From assembly GCA_023263235.1 (NCBI GenBank), contig JALQXE010000035.1, positions 1 to 7,378 of the forward strand: DNA of 7,378 nucleotides, given 5' to 3'. A program made the translations under genes and the position numbers. Below the pieces are notes generated by a model. That model worked only from the letters and a program-made list of their open reading frames with translations, searched no databases and had not been told where the DNA came from. The stretch comes from Sediminibacterium sp. Lineage in GTDB: Bacteria; Bacteroidota; Bacteroidia; Chitinophagales; Chitinophagaceae. Of the stretch, positions 1-6,183 are shown in pieces (positions within the stretch are counted from its first letter, which is position 1; every line of letters begins with the position of its first letter).

Positions 1-2395
1 GATCAATGTCTGCTGCTTTTTTAGGGAAGGCAATATTATGTTTCGCTAATATTTCTTTTGCGATTTCATCTAATCCCATTCCTTCAATACGAGAAGTTGC
101 ACCCGTGAAATGACGATTCACTACTTCCTTATTAATACCAATTATTTCAAAAATTTGAGCACCTTGATAAGATTGTAAAGTGGAAATCCCCATTTTAGAA
201 AATACTTTGTACAACCCTTCATTCACTGCTTTAATATAATTTTTCTTTAAGTACTTATCGTCTAAGTCAGTTTTGATTTGGTCATTTAATTTCATGTCAC
301 GAATACTTGACATGGCTAAATATGGATTTATGGCTGTAGCACCAAATCCAATTAAGCATGCATAGTGATGAACCTCCCAAACATCGCCTGCTTCAACGAT
401 GATACCTACTTTCCCTCTTAGTCCTTTTTTAATAAGGTGATGATGCACGGTTGAACATGCTAATAGAGACGGAATAGCGGCATGTTCTGAATCTATAGAT
501 CTATCGGTTAATACCAATACTTCAAATCCGTCTTCAACAGCATCCACTGCATAACGACATAAACGGTCTAGCCCTTTTTTCAAAGATCCATCATTGCCAT
601 CCGCTCTAAAATAACATTGTAAGGTTTTTGCTTGGAAAACGCCTGTATCAATACTTCTAATTTTTTCTAATTCGTGATTGCTTAAAATAGGATGTTTTAA
701 AGCAACACAGTGACATGCCATTGGATCCTCAATGAGTAAACTTCCTTGACTACCCACAAAAGTTGCTAACGACATTACCATTCTTTCACGAATTGGATCA
801 ATAGGAGGATTGGTTACCTGTGCAAATAATTGTTTAAAATAACTTGTGATATGTTGAGGTTGATCACTCAATACAGCTAAAGGGGTATCGGTTCCCATTG
901 AACCAATGGGTTCTTTCCCATCCAATGCCATGGGTATAATTATTTGCTCTAAATCTTCCTTACTATATCCAAAAGCTTTTTGATATTTAAAGATTTGGTC
1001 ATGCTCTAAATGCGTGAATTGGATTCTTGGTTCAGGTAATTCTTCTAGTCTGATTTTATATTTATTTAACCAATCGCTATAAGGTTGTTGGCTGCAAATT
1101 TTTTCTTTTAATTCTGTGTCGCTAATGATACGTCCGGCTTCCATGTCCACTACAAACATTTTGCCTGGTTGTAAACGACCTTTTTCAACAACCGTGGCTT
1201 GGTCTATAGGTAAAGCCCCTGTTTCAGAAGCCATGATAACACGGTCGTCATTTGTAACACAATATCTTGATGGTCTTAAACCATTTCTATCCAAAGTAGC
1301 ACCAATCATTTTTCCGTTGGTAAATGAAATGGAAGCGGGTCCATCCCATGGTTCCATGATGGCTGCGTGGTATTCGTAAAATGCTTTTTTAACAGGATCC
1401 ATTAATTCATTGCCATCCCATGCCTCAGGAATCAACATCATCATTACGTGTGGTAAACTTCTTCCGCTTAATGTTAAAAGTTCAATTACATTATCCAAGC
1501 AAGCACTATCCGATTGACCGCTACCAACAATAGGTAAGATCATATCCAATTCTTCTTTGCTAAAGTATGGAGAGAAGAAACTTGATTCATTTGAACGTAA
1601 CCAATTTAAATTTCCTTGCAAGGTGTTTATTTCTCCATTGTGAGCAATGTATCGGAATGGTTGGGCTAATTTCCATGAAGGGAAAGTGTTGGTAGCAAAA
1701 CGAGAGTGCACCAATCCAAAAGCGGATACAACTCGCTTATCACTTAAGTCAGGAAAGTATTCGCGAACTTGATGACTTGTTAATTGACCTTTATAAACAA
1801 GTACATTCTGAGAAAAAGAAGTCATGTAAAAATCAATTGCACCTTTTTTAATGGTATTATTGATGGTATGCGAAGCGTAATTTTTTAATATAAATAATTT
1901 GCGTTCAAAATCTTCAGCATCTTTAACATGTTCAGGTTTTTTTACAAAAACCTGCTCCATAATAGGCTCCACCGATAAAGCTGTTTGTCCAATTGGTGCT
2001 CGGTTTACAGGAACTTGTCGGTAGCCAATGATTTCAATATTTAATTTTTCTGCTGCACGCTCAAAAATTTCTTTGCATTCATTTGCAATTCCTTTTTCAG
2101 TTGGGAAGAAAATAAATCCCACACCATATTCACCTGCATTGGGTAAGTGAATGCCTTTATACAACAATTCATCAAAGAAGAATTCGTGTGGAATTTGAAT
2201 CATTATACCAGCACCATCACCTGTGTTAATTTCGCTACCACTTGCACCTCGGTGCTCCATGTTTTCTAAAATAGTTAATGCATCACCTACATTTTGATGT
2301 GATTTGATTCCCTTAATGTGGGCTACAAATCCAATACCACAGGCGTCATGTTCAAATGCAGGATCATACAATCCTAGTTGCTGGTTTTCCATCAT
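1..2395 (-). CDS. gltB: Glutamate synthase (GOGAT) large subunit, N-terminal part, cut by the window's left edge
   Basis: Glutamate synthase large chain takes the amide of glutamine and transfers it to 2-oxoglutarate, giving two glutamates in the cytoplasm. I read 798 uninterrupted codons from an ATG at 2395; a second ATG follows immediately at 2392. The protein begins MMENQQLGLYDPAFEHDACG, so a propeptide of about 18 residues precedes Cys19, the expected N-terminal nucleophile of class II amidotransferases after processing. Other glutaminase-site motifs are HSRFATNT (from His230), HNGEINT (from His252), SGQSDSA (Asp296) and EPWDGPAS (near residue 346). The central domain follows (about 480-770), including the stretch around PPIDPIRE and the later FTGATSRIEGMGLDEIA. 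The family is usually about 1500 residues long, so the FMN-binding, Fe-S cluster and C-terminal beta-helix regions lie outside the window. NADPH- and ferredoxin-dependent types cannot be separated here; gltD, if present, would lie further left. No frameshift is seen. Confidence 0.96.
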   Translation of the reverse strand, partial: MMENQQLGLYDPAFEHDACGIGFVAHIKGIKSHQNVGDALTILENMEHRGASGSEINTGDGAGIMIQIPHEFFFDELLYKGIHLPNAGEYGVGFIFFPTEKGIANECKEIFERAAEKLNIEIIGYRQVPVNRAPIGQTALSVEPIMEQVFVKKPEHVKDAEDFERKLFILKNYASHTINNTIKKGAIDFYMTSFSQNVLVYKGQLTSHQVREYFPDLSDKRVVSAFGLVHSRFATNTFPSWKLAQPFRYIAHNGEINTLQGNLNWLRSNESSFFSPYFSKEELDMILPIVGSGQSDSACLDNVIELLTLSGRSLPHVMMMLIPEAWDGNELMDPVKKAFYEYHAAIMEPWDGPASISFTNGKMIGATLDRNGLRPSRYCVTNDDRVIMASETGALPIDQATVVEKGRLQPGKMFVVDMEAGRIISDTELKEKICSQQPYSDWLNKYKIRLEELPEPRIQFTHLEHDQIFKYQKAFGYSKEDLEQIIIPMALDGKEPIGSMGTDTPLAVLSDQPQHITSYFKQLFAQVTNPPIDPIRERMVMSLATFVGSQGSLLIEDPMACHCVALKHPILSNHELEKIRSIDTGVFQAKTLQCYFRADGNDGSLKKGLDRLCRYAVDAVEDGFEVLVLTDRSIDSEHAAIPSLLACSTVHHHLIKKGLRGKVGIIVEAGDVWEVHHYACLIGFGATAINPYLAMSSIRDMKLNDQIKTDLDDKYLKKNYIKAVNEGLYKVFSKMGISTLQSYQGAQIFEIIGINKEVVNRHFTGATSRIEGMGLDEIAKEILAKHNIAFPKKAADID

Positions 2396-2506
2396 ACTTC
2401 TACAATTAAATAAATAGGATAAATGCTTAGGGTAAGCGATTCGTGGAAAATTACGAATAAAAGAAGAGTTTTACTAGCAGATATGCAATAAAAATACTAA
2501 CAGTTT

Positions 2507-2533
2507 GAAAACGTTTAATATGGTAACGTTTTC
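2507..2533. repeat. Perfect 9-bp inverted repeat GAAAACGTT / AACGTTTTC with 9-base loop
   Basis: The arms are 2507-2515 and 2525-2533. Read on opposite strands, both arms present the same GAAAACGTT word. That word resembles the half-site core of LacI/GalR-family operators, which have a central CG in a palindrome of the TGnAAnCG type. As RNA it would be a 9-bp, AT-rich stem, but no uridine run follows directly on the minus strand, so a classical intrinsic terminator is not well supported. It lies about 110-140 bases upstream of the gltB start. The repeat is directly seen; an operator role is inference. Confidence 0.5.
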
Positions 2534-2543
2534 GTTAGATATT

Positions 2544-2570
2544 ATCAAATAACGAACGTTCGCATTTGAT
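2544..2570 (-). terminator. Imperfect hairpin downstream of ispE, candidate terminator or operator
   Basis: Outer arms ATCAAAT (2544-2550) and ATTTGAT (2564-2570) flank the perfect 10-base palindrome CGAACGTTCG (2553-2562). Spacers of two bases on one side and one on the other make a small internal bulge. On the minus strand it begins about 15 bases after the ispE stop, which is where a terminator of that operon would sit. The following sequence is AT-rich but lacks a solid T tract, so termination is only plausible. The inner palindrome could instead be a protein-binding site. Confidence 0.35.
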
Positions 2571-2585
2571 ATGATTGAGCTGTAA

Positions 2586-3407
2586 TTATATGAAATCCGT
2601 TCTGTACTTATTGTTCATGAACTGAGTTGGCCATGAATAGTTGTTGGGAAAAATTCCAAACAATGAGCTTCCAGAACCACTCATGCTCGCATATACAGCA
2701 CCCATATTATACAATTCATTTTTAATGTCTTGTAATAATGGATGTGCTAAAAATATAGGTGCTTCAAAGTCATTGATTAAATGGTTCTTCCAATTTTGGA
2801 TGGGTTGCGCAACAATTTCGGCAATTGATTTTTCTTTTGTGTGTGGATTCAATTGACTAAACGCCCATGCTGTTGAAATATGAATGGCAGGGTGTATTAA
2901 TGCAATTTTGTAATTTGATAAATCACAATTAATAGGGTTTAGTATTTCACCACGACCTGTTGCATGGCATGGATTATTATGAACAAAAAATGGACAATCA
3001 CTACCAAGTTGAGCAGCGTAATGAATGAGTTGATTTGTATTTAATCCTAGACTAAATTGGTCATTCAGAAGTTTTAGAATTGCGGTACCGTCACTAGAAC
3101 CTCCGCCCAATCCTGCCCCCATGGGAATATGTTTATGCAAATGCATTTTAATAGCGGGAATTTGCGGGAAATCTTTTTTTATTATTTGGTATGCTTTAAT
3201 ACAAAGATTTTGCGTTTCATCTCCTGGGATGTAAATGCCAGTACTCGTGAATTGTAATTCTTTTTGTGAATCATTGCTATGAACAATTTCAACCATATCC
3301 TGCAATTGAACAGGATAAAATACAGTCTCCAATGCATGATATCCATCAGCTCGTTTAGCAATAATGGATAAGCCTAAATTAATTTTACAGTTTGGAAATG
3401 CAATCAT
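2586..3407 (-). CDS. ispE: 4-diphosphocytidyl-2-C-methyl-D-erythritol kinase
   Basis: IspE phosphorylates the 2-hydroxyl of CDP-methylerythritol with ATP, the fourth step of the MEP isoprenoid pathway, in the cytoplasm. The 273-residue protein has the GHMP-kinase layout: an N-terminal PNCKINLGL segment with Lys8, then the substrate-site DGYHALET (21-28), the glycine-rich phosphate loop PMGAGLGGGSSDG (95-107) with the expected catalytic Asp106, GSDCPFF (135-141), ATGRGE (149-154) and the C-terminal MSGSGSSLFG (242-251). Length is close to the usual 280 or so. The ATG at 3407 places MIAFPNCK at the normal family N-terminus. It begins 11 bases after the nuclease gene's stop and is the last gene before the 190-base spacer, so it is probably the distal gene of the etfB operon. 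It implies isoprenoid synthesis by the MEP route rather than mevalonate. Confidence 0.95.
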   Translation of the reverse strand: MIAFPNCKINLGLSIIAKRADGYHALETVFYPVQLQDMVEIVHSNDSQKELQFTSTGIYIPGDETQNLCIKAYQIIKKDFPQIPAIKMHLHKHIPMGAGLGGGSSDGTAILKLLNDQFSLGLNTNQLIHYAAQLGSDCPFFVHNNPCHATGRGEILNPINCDLSNYKIALIHPAIHISTAWAFSQLNPHTKEKSIAEIVAQPIQNWKNHLINDFEAPIFLAHPLLQDIKNELYNMGAVYASMSGSGSSLFGIFPNNYSWPTQFMNNKYRTDFI

Positions 3408-3418
3408 AGATAAATGAG

Positions 3419-4015
3419 TTAGGATTTCTTTTGCTCATTTCTTTTTGCAATTTCGTCACGAATATCAATAGCACGGATATAGTCTTCTTGTTCTAAGACT
3501 TCATTTAATAAATCATTTAATTCGCTTAAAGTAAGCGTGGATAAATCATTTTCACTACTGGGTTGAATCGTATCAGCAGATACAGAGATACGTTCTTTGT
3601 CGCCCCCTTCATTTTCAATACCTGCTTGATCTAAAATACTTGCATTCACGAAAATTGGACAACCAAAACGAACGGCTAAAGCTAGGGCGTCACTGGTTCT
3701 ACTATCAATTTCGATGGTATCGTTGGCAGAATAACAAACAAGTTTTGAATAAAATATGCCTTCTTGTAAATCACTTATGTATACTTCATGTAATTGGATA
3801 TCAAATGCAATCATGAAATTTTTCATAAGATCGTGCGTAAGCGGTCTTGATGGCTGCATATTTTCCAAAGCCACAGCAATTGCCTGTGCTTCGAAACCTC
3901 CAATAACAATAGGGAGACGTCGTATGCCACCTACTTCCCCAAGAATAACTGCATAAGAGTTAGATTGGGTAATGCTATGAGAGAGTGCAACAATTTCTAG
4001 TTCTATCTTTTGCAT
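3419..4015 (-). CDS. Bifunctional nuclease family (DUF151) protein with C-terminal UVR-like segment
   Basis: The first 130 or so of 198 residues match the bifunctional nuclease (BFN, DUF151) family, some members of which have been reported to have DNase and RNase activity. The recognisable parts are RRLPIVIGGFEAQAIAVALE (32-51), the region around RPLTHDL (57-63), and the signature IDSRTSDALALAVRFGCPIF (103-122). A linker rich in Ser, Glu and Asp (about 134-160) then leads to a helical tail (163-197), LSELNDLLNEVL followed by EQEDYIRAIDIRDEIAKRN. This tail resembles the UvrB/UvrC interaction motif, with its usual ED-Y-x-A-x-x-xRDEI pattern. The gene sits 34 bases after etfA and 11 before ispE, so it is probably co-transcribed with both. 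The biological role in Bacteroidota is not settled; family membership is firm and nuclease activity is by homology only. Confidence 0.88.
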   Translation of the reverse strand: MQKIELEIVALSHSITQSNSYAVILGEVGGIRRLPIVIGGFEAQAIAVALENMQPSRPLTHDLMKNFMIAFDIQLHEVYISDLQEGIFYSKLVCYSANDTIEIDSRTSDALALAVRFGCPIFVNASILDQAGIENEGGDKERISVSADTIQPSSENDLSTLTLSELNDLLNEVLEQEDYIRAIDIRDEIAKRNEQKKS

Positions 4016-4049
4016 TGATATTGTAATAACACAAATTTAAAGATAAAAT

Positions 4050-5012
4050 CTATGCGCCGGCCTTTGATTTTAAAATTGCTGCTGTTAATGTAGGGACCAC
4101 TTCAAAAGCATCGCCAATAACCCCATAGTCTGCAGCTTTAAAGAAAGGAGCTTCTGCATCCTTATTTATCACTACAATAGTTTTACTTCGGTTTACTCCT
4201 GCTAAATGCTGTATAGCACCTGAAATTCCAATGGCAATGTACAAGTTAGGAGCAATTTGAATACCTGTTTGTCCAACATGTTCGTGGTGTGGTCTCCAAT
4301 CGGCATCTGAAACAGGTCGGCTACATGCTGTAGAGGCACCTAAAGCTTTTGCCAAATCTAATAACACACCCCAGTGTTCTGGGCCTTTTAATCCACGACC
4401 GCCACTTACTACTAAACTGGCTTCAGTTAATGGTACTTCTCCTTTTATCTTTTCAACGGAGGTAACTTTTAATTTGCTTGCAGGCACTTCCATTTCCAAA
4501 TTGTGAACGCTTGCAGTGCCATCTCCAGAAACAATGCCAAAACTATTTTGATTGATTGAAATTACTTTGATAGGTGTGTCAATTTGGATTGAGGCAAAAG
4601 CTTTACCCGAAAAAACCGTTTTTGTAACAACAAATCCTGCATCGGTTGTTGGTAATGCACAGGCACCTGTAACAATACCTGCATTTAATTTTACTGCCAC
4701 AGCAGGAGCAACGGCTCTACCATTAATATTGTGCGCAAAAACAACAACAGAAGCACCTAATGATTTAGCTGCAGTTGCTACTAGGTTTGCATTCACACTT
4801 GCGTCAAAAATATTTAATGCAGCATTGTTTACCTGGTGCACTTTACTTGCACCATATTTACCTAATTCTGCAACATTATCTTTCACGTTTCCTAGCAATA
4901 ATGCTTCTGCACTTGTGCCTAATTGCTTGGCTAATGCAGCACCATAAGAAATGGCTTCGAAACTTGCTTTTTTTATTTCTTGATCATCTTGATCGACGTA
5001 TATAAGTACCAT
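4050..5012 (-). CDS. etfA: Electron transfer flavoprotein, alpha subunit
   Basis: EtfA is the FAD-carrying subunit of the ETF heterodimer, which collects electrons from flavin dehydrogenases such as acyl-CoA dehydrogenases and passes them to the membrane quinone pool via ETF:quinone oxidoreductase. The 320-residue protein has an N-terminal nucleotide-fold domain (about 1-185) and the C-terminal FAD domain. That domain shows SGGRGLKGPEHW (203-214), the arginine/serine motif SRPVSDADW (231-239), HVGQTG (245-250), LYIAIGISGAIQH (257-269), and INKDAEAPFFKAADYGVIGD (282-301). All the FAD-contact motifs expected of the family are present and the length is normal. It starts 11 bases after the etfB stop, the usual etfB-etfA order. 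No Shine-Dalgarno is obvious before the ATG, common in Bacteroidota. Confidence 0.96.
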   Translation of the reverse strand: MVLIYVDQDDQEIKKASFEAISYGAALAKQLGTSAEALLLGNVKDNVAELGKYGASKVHQVNNAALNIFDASVNANLVATAAKSLGASVVVFAHNINGRAVAPAVAVKLNAGIVTGACALPTTDAGFVVTKTVFSGKAFASIQIDTPIKVISINQNSFGIVSGDGTASVHNLEMEVPASKLKVTSVEKIKGEVPLTEASLVVSGGRGLKGPEHWGVLLDLAKALGASTACSRPVSDADWRPHHEHVGQTGIQIAPNLYIAIGISGAIQHLAGVNRSKTIVVINKDAEAPFFKAADYGVIGDAFEVVPTLTAAILKSKAGA

Positions 5013-5023
5013 AAAGTTTTATT

Positions 5024-5767
5024 TTAAATTACTTTTGCTTCTTCTTTTAATAATCTTACTAATTCATCCATATTTCCTGCGTCTACTAATTTGACGCCCG
5101 ATTTTGCTGGCGGTGTGTCAAACTTTTTAATGGTTGTATTTGCATTTTTGATAGTAGCTTCTACCACTTTTAAAGGTTTGGTTCTTGCAGCCATAATACC
5201 TCTCATGTTTGGTATTCTTTGTTCTGCCATTCCTTTTTGACAACTTAATATGATCGGAAGGGTAGTTTCGCAGGTTTCTTCACCGCCATCAATTTCTCTT
5301 TTGATGGTTGCTATGTTACCATTCATGTCTAAAGCAATTGCATTAGGAATAAAACTAGTATCTAGTAAAGCGCATAACATGGAACCAATACTTGCACTAT
5401 TATAATCAATGGTTTCTTTACCTGTCAAAATTAAATCGTAAGCGCCTTCTTTAGCAATAGCAGCAATTTCTTGCGCCACCACCATGGAATCATTAATGGT
5501 ATTATTTACACGAATTGCTTCATCACCACCCAGTGCCAATGCTTTTCTAATAATTGGTTCCGTGTCGGCACCACCTACAGTTATTAAATGTATAATCACA
5601 CTTGGATCTTTTTCTTTTAACTCAATAGCTTTTACTAATGAGTACCATTCGTCGTAAGGGTTTATGATCCATTGAACACCATTTTCATCAAACTTTGTAT
5701 TACCTTCGGCAAAAGCAATTTTGGCTGTAGTATCTGGTGTTTTACTTATACAAACTAGCACCTTCAT
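5024..5767 (-). CDS. etfB: Electron transfer flavoprotein, beta subunit
   Basis: EtfB is the partner of EtfA; in non-bifurcating ETFs it binds a structural AMP and supplies the face that docks dehydrogenases. The 247-residue protein starts MKVLVCISKTPDTTAKIAF and has INPYDEWYSLVKAIEL (35-50), ITVGG (62-66), the nucleotide-site TGKETIDYNSASIG (115-128), and the family signature spanning about 160-198 with ETTLPIILSCQKG and IMAARTKPLK. In many ETFs the TG segment reads TGxQAIDGD; here Gln is Glu and the last GD is YN, which I take as ordinary lineage variation. Length is in the normal 245-265 range. It is the first gene of the minus-strand run etfB-etfA-nuclease-ispE and has its own candidate -7 promoter box in the divergent region. 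Confidence 0.96.
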   Translation of the reverse strand: MKVLVCISKTPDTTAKIAFAEGNTKFDENGVQWIINPYDEWYSLVKAIELKEKDPSVIIHLITVGGADTEPIIRKALALGGDEAIRVNNTINDSMVVAQEIAAIAKEGAYDLILTGKETIDYNSASIGSMLCALLDTSFIPNAIALDMNGNIATIKREIDGGEETCETTLPIILSCQKGMAEQRIPNMRGIMAARTKPLKVVEATIKNANTTIKKFDTPPAKSGVKLVDAGNMDELVRLLKEEAKVI

Positions 5768-5793
5768 AATAGTGAATTTTGTTTTTTATCAAT

Positions 5794-5815
5794 ATTAGTT
5801 GTTTATGCAACTAAT
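5794..5815. repeat. Perfect 8-bp inverted repeat ATTAGTTG-N6-CAACTAAT at the predicted etfB start site
   Basis: Arms are 5794-5801 and 5808-5815, separated by TTTATG. The repeat lies immediately downstream of the etfB -7 box and would cover the predicted transcription start. Because the transcript would begin inside the distal arm, a complete RNA hairpin is unlikely, so a regulator-binding site is the better guess. The repeat is directly seen; its function is inference. Confidence 0.45.
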
Positions 5816-5816
5816 G

Positions 5817-5824
5817 CAAATATA
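5817..5824 (-). promoter_or_regulatory. Candidate Bacteroidota -7 box (TATATTTG) for the etfB operon
   Basis: On the minus strand these bases read TATATTTG, an exact match to the Bacteroidota sigma-ABfr -7 consensus TAnnTTTG. Transcription would start a few bases downstream, around 5808-5813, giving a 5' leader of roughly 40-45 bases before the etfB ATG. The -33 partner is less clear: TTTTTG (5850-5855) is 25 bases upstream, longer than the usual spacing, while TTTAG (5842-5846) has a 17-base spacer but is a weak match. Confidence 0.5.
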
Positions 5825-5864
5825 GGATAGTTTTTTACTTTCTAAAGTGCAAAAATAAGTTAAG

Positions 5865-6176
5865 ATGACCCGAATAGAAAGAATTATTGAATTTTTAAAT
5901 CAACAACCTAAGGATAACTTCTTAAGACATGCGCTAGCATTGGAATACATCAAATTGGGTGATTTGCTAAAAGCCAAGGATTTGTTCATTGAAGTACTGA
6001 CCGAATCGCCTAATTACATTGGTTCTTATTATCATTTAGCAAAATGCTTAGTGGATTTACAAGAGATTGAAGCAGCAATTCAATGGTATGAAAAGGGGAT
6101 GGCGGAAGCTAAACTGGCAAAAGATGATCATGCCTACAGAGAATTATTGGCTGCTTACGAGGACTTGGTGTATTAG
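5865..6176 (+). CDS. Small tetratricopeptide-repeat protein
   Basis: This 103-residue soluble protein is made almost wholly of TPR-type helix pairs, which normally serve protein-protein contacts. An N-terminal helix (1-14) is followed by one repeat at about 18-50 (the pattern ALALEYIKLGDLLKAKDLF, ending ...ESPNY, with Gly32, Ala37, Phe41 and Pro49). A second runs from about 52 to 85 (SYYHLAKCLVDLQEIEAAIQ, then WYEKGMAEA), and the C-terminal helix 88-102 caps the array. There is no signal peptide, membrane segment or enzymatic domain, so no partner can be named. It is the only plus-strand gene in the window, divergent from etfB and convergent with the 189-residue gene 7 bases away. Similar stand-alone small TPR proteins are common in Bacteroidota. 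Confidence 0.85.
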   Translation: MTRIERIIEFLNQQPKDNFLRHALALEYIKLGDLLKAKDLFIEVLTESPNYIGSYYHLAKCLVDLQEIEAAIQWYEKGMAEAKLAKDDHAYRELLAAYEDLVY

Positions 6177-6183
6177 GCAAAAT

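Larger units (their letters stand above)
2396..2585. promoter_or_regulatory. Spacer between ispE and gltB, probable end of one operon and start of the next
   Basis: This 190-base AT-rich gap separates the ispE stop from the gltB start, both on the minus strand, and is by far the longest gap in that series. It should therefore hold the gltB promoter and perhaps the terminator of the etfB-etfA-nuclease-ispE run. I found no clear TAnnTTTG box for gltB; the best near-matches, TATTTTTA and TAATTTTC on the minus strand, lack a suitably spaced TTG. The base AGAAG just before the gltB ATG is at most a weak ribosome site. Two inverted repeats and three AACGTT hexamers are listed separately. Confidence 0.55.
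5768..5864. promoter_or_regulatory. Divergent promoter region between etfB and the TPR gene
   Basis: These 97 AT-rich bases carry the start regions of etfB (minus) and the TPR gene (plus). A good minus-strand -7 box and an 8-bp inverted repeat are listed separately. For the plus-strand gene I see no convincing TAnnTTTG box; TACTTTCT (from about 5836) is a poor match. No strong Shine-Dalgarno precedes either ATG. Confidence 0.6.

Noticed and set aside
1116..1379. Plus-strand open frame of 87 codons
   Set aside because: It lies wholly inside gltB on the opposite strand, where the minus frame encodes the conserved glutaminase-domain motifs; the plus product resembles nothing.
2507..2533. Intrinsic terminator of ispE
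   Set aside because: The stem is AT-rich and no T tract directly follows it on the minus strand, so I list it as an inverted repeat and not as a terminator.
2641..2856. Plus-strand open frame of 71 codons
   Set aside because: Antisense to the C-terminal half of ispE, whose MSGSGSSLFG motif is clear in the minus frame.
3756..3956. Plus-strand open frame of 66 codons
   Set aside because: Antisense to the conserved BFN domain; a shadow of real coding sequence.
4552..5005. Two overlapping plus-strand open frames (4552-4947 and 4775-5005)
   Set aside because: Both are antisense to the N-terminal domain of etfA, and they overlap each other in different frames; neither has a recognisable domain.
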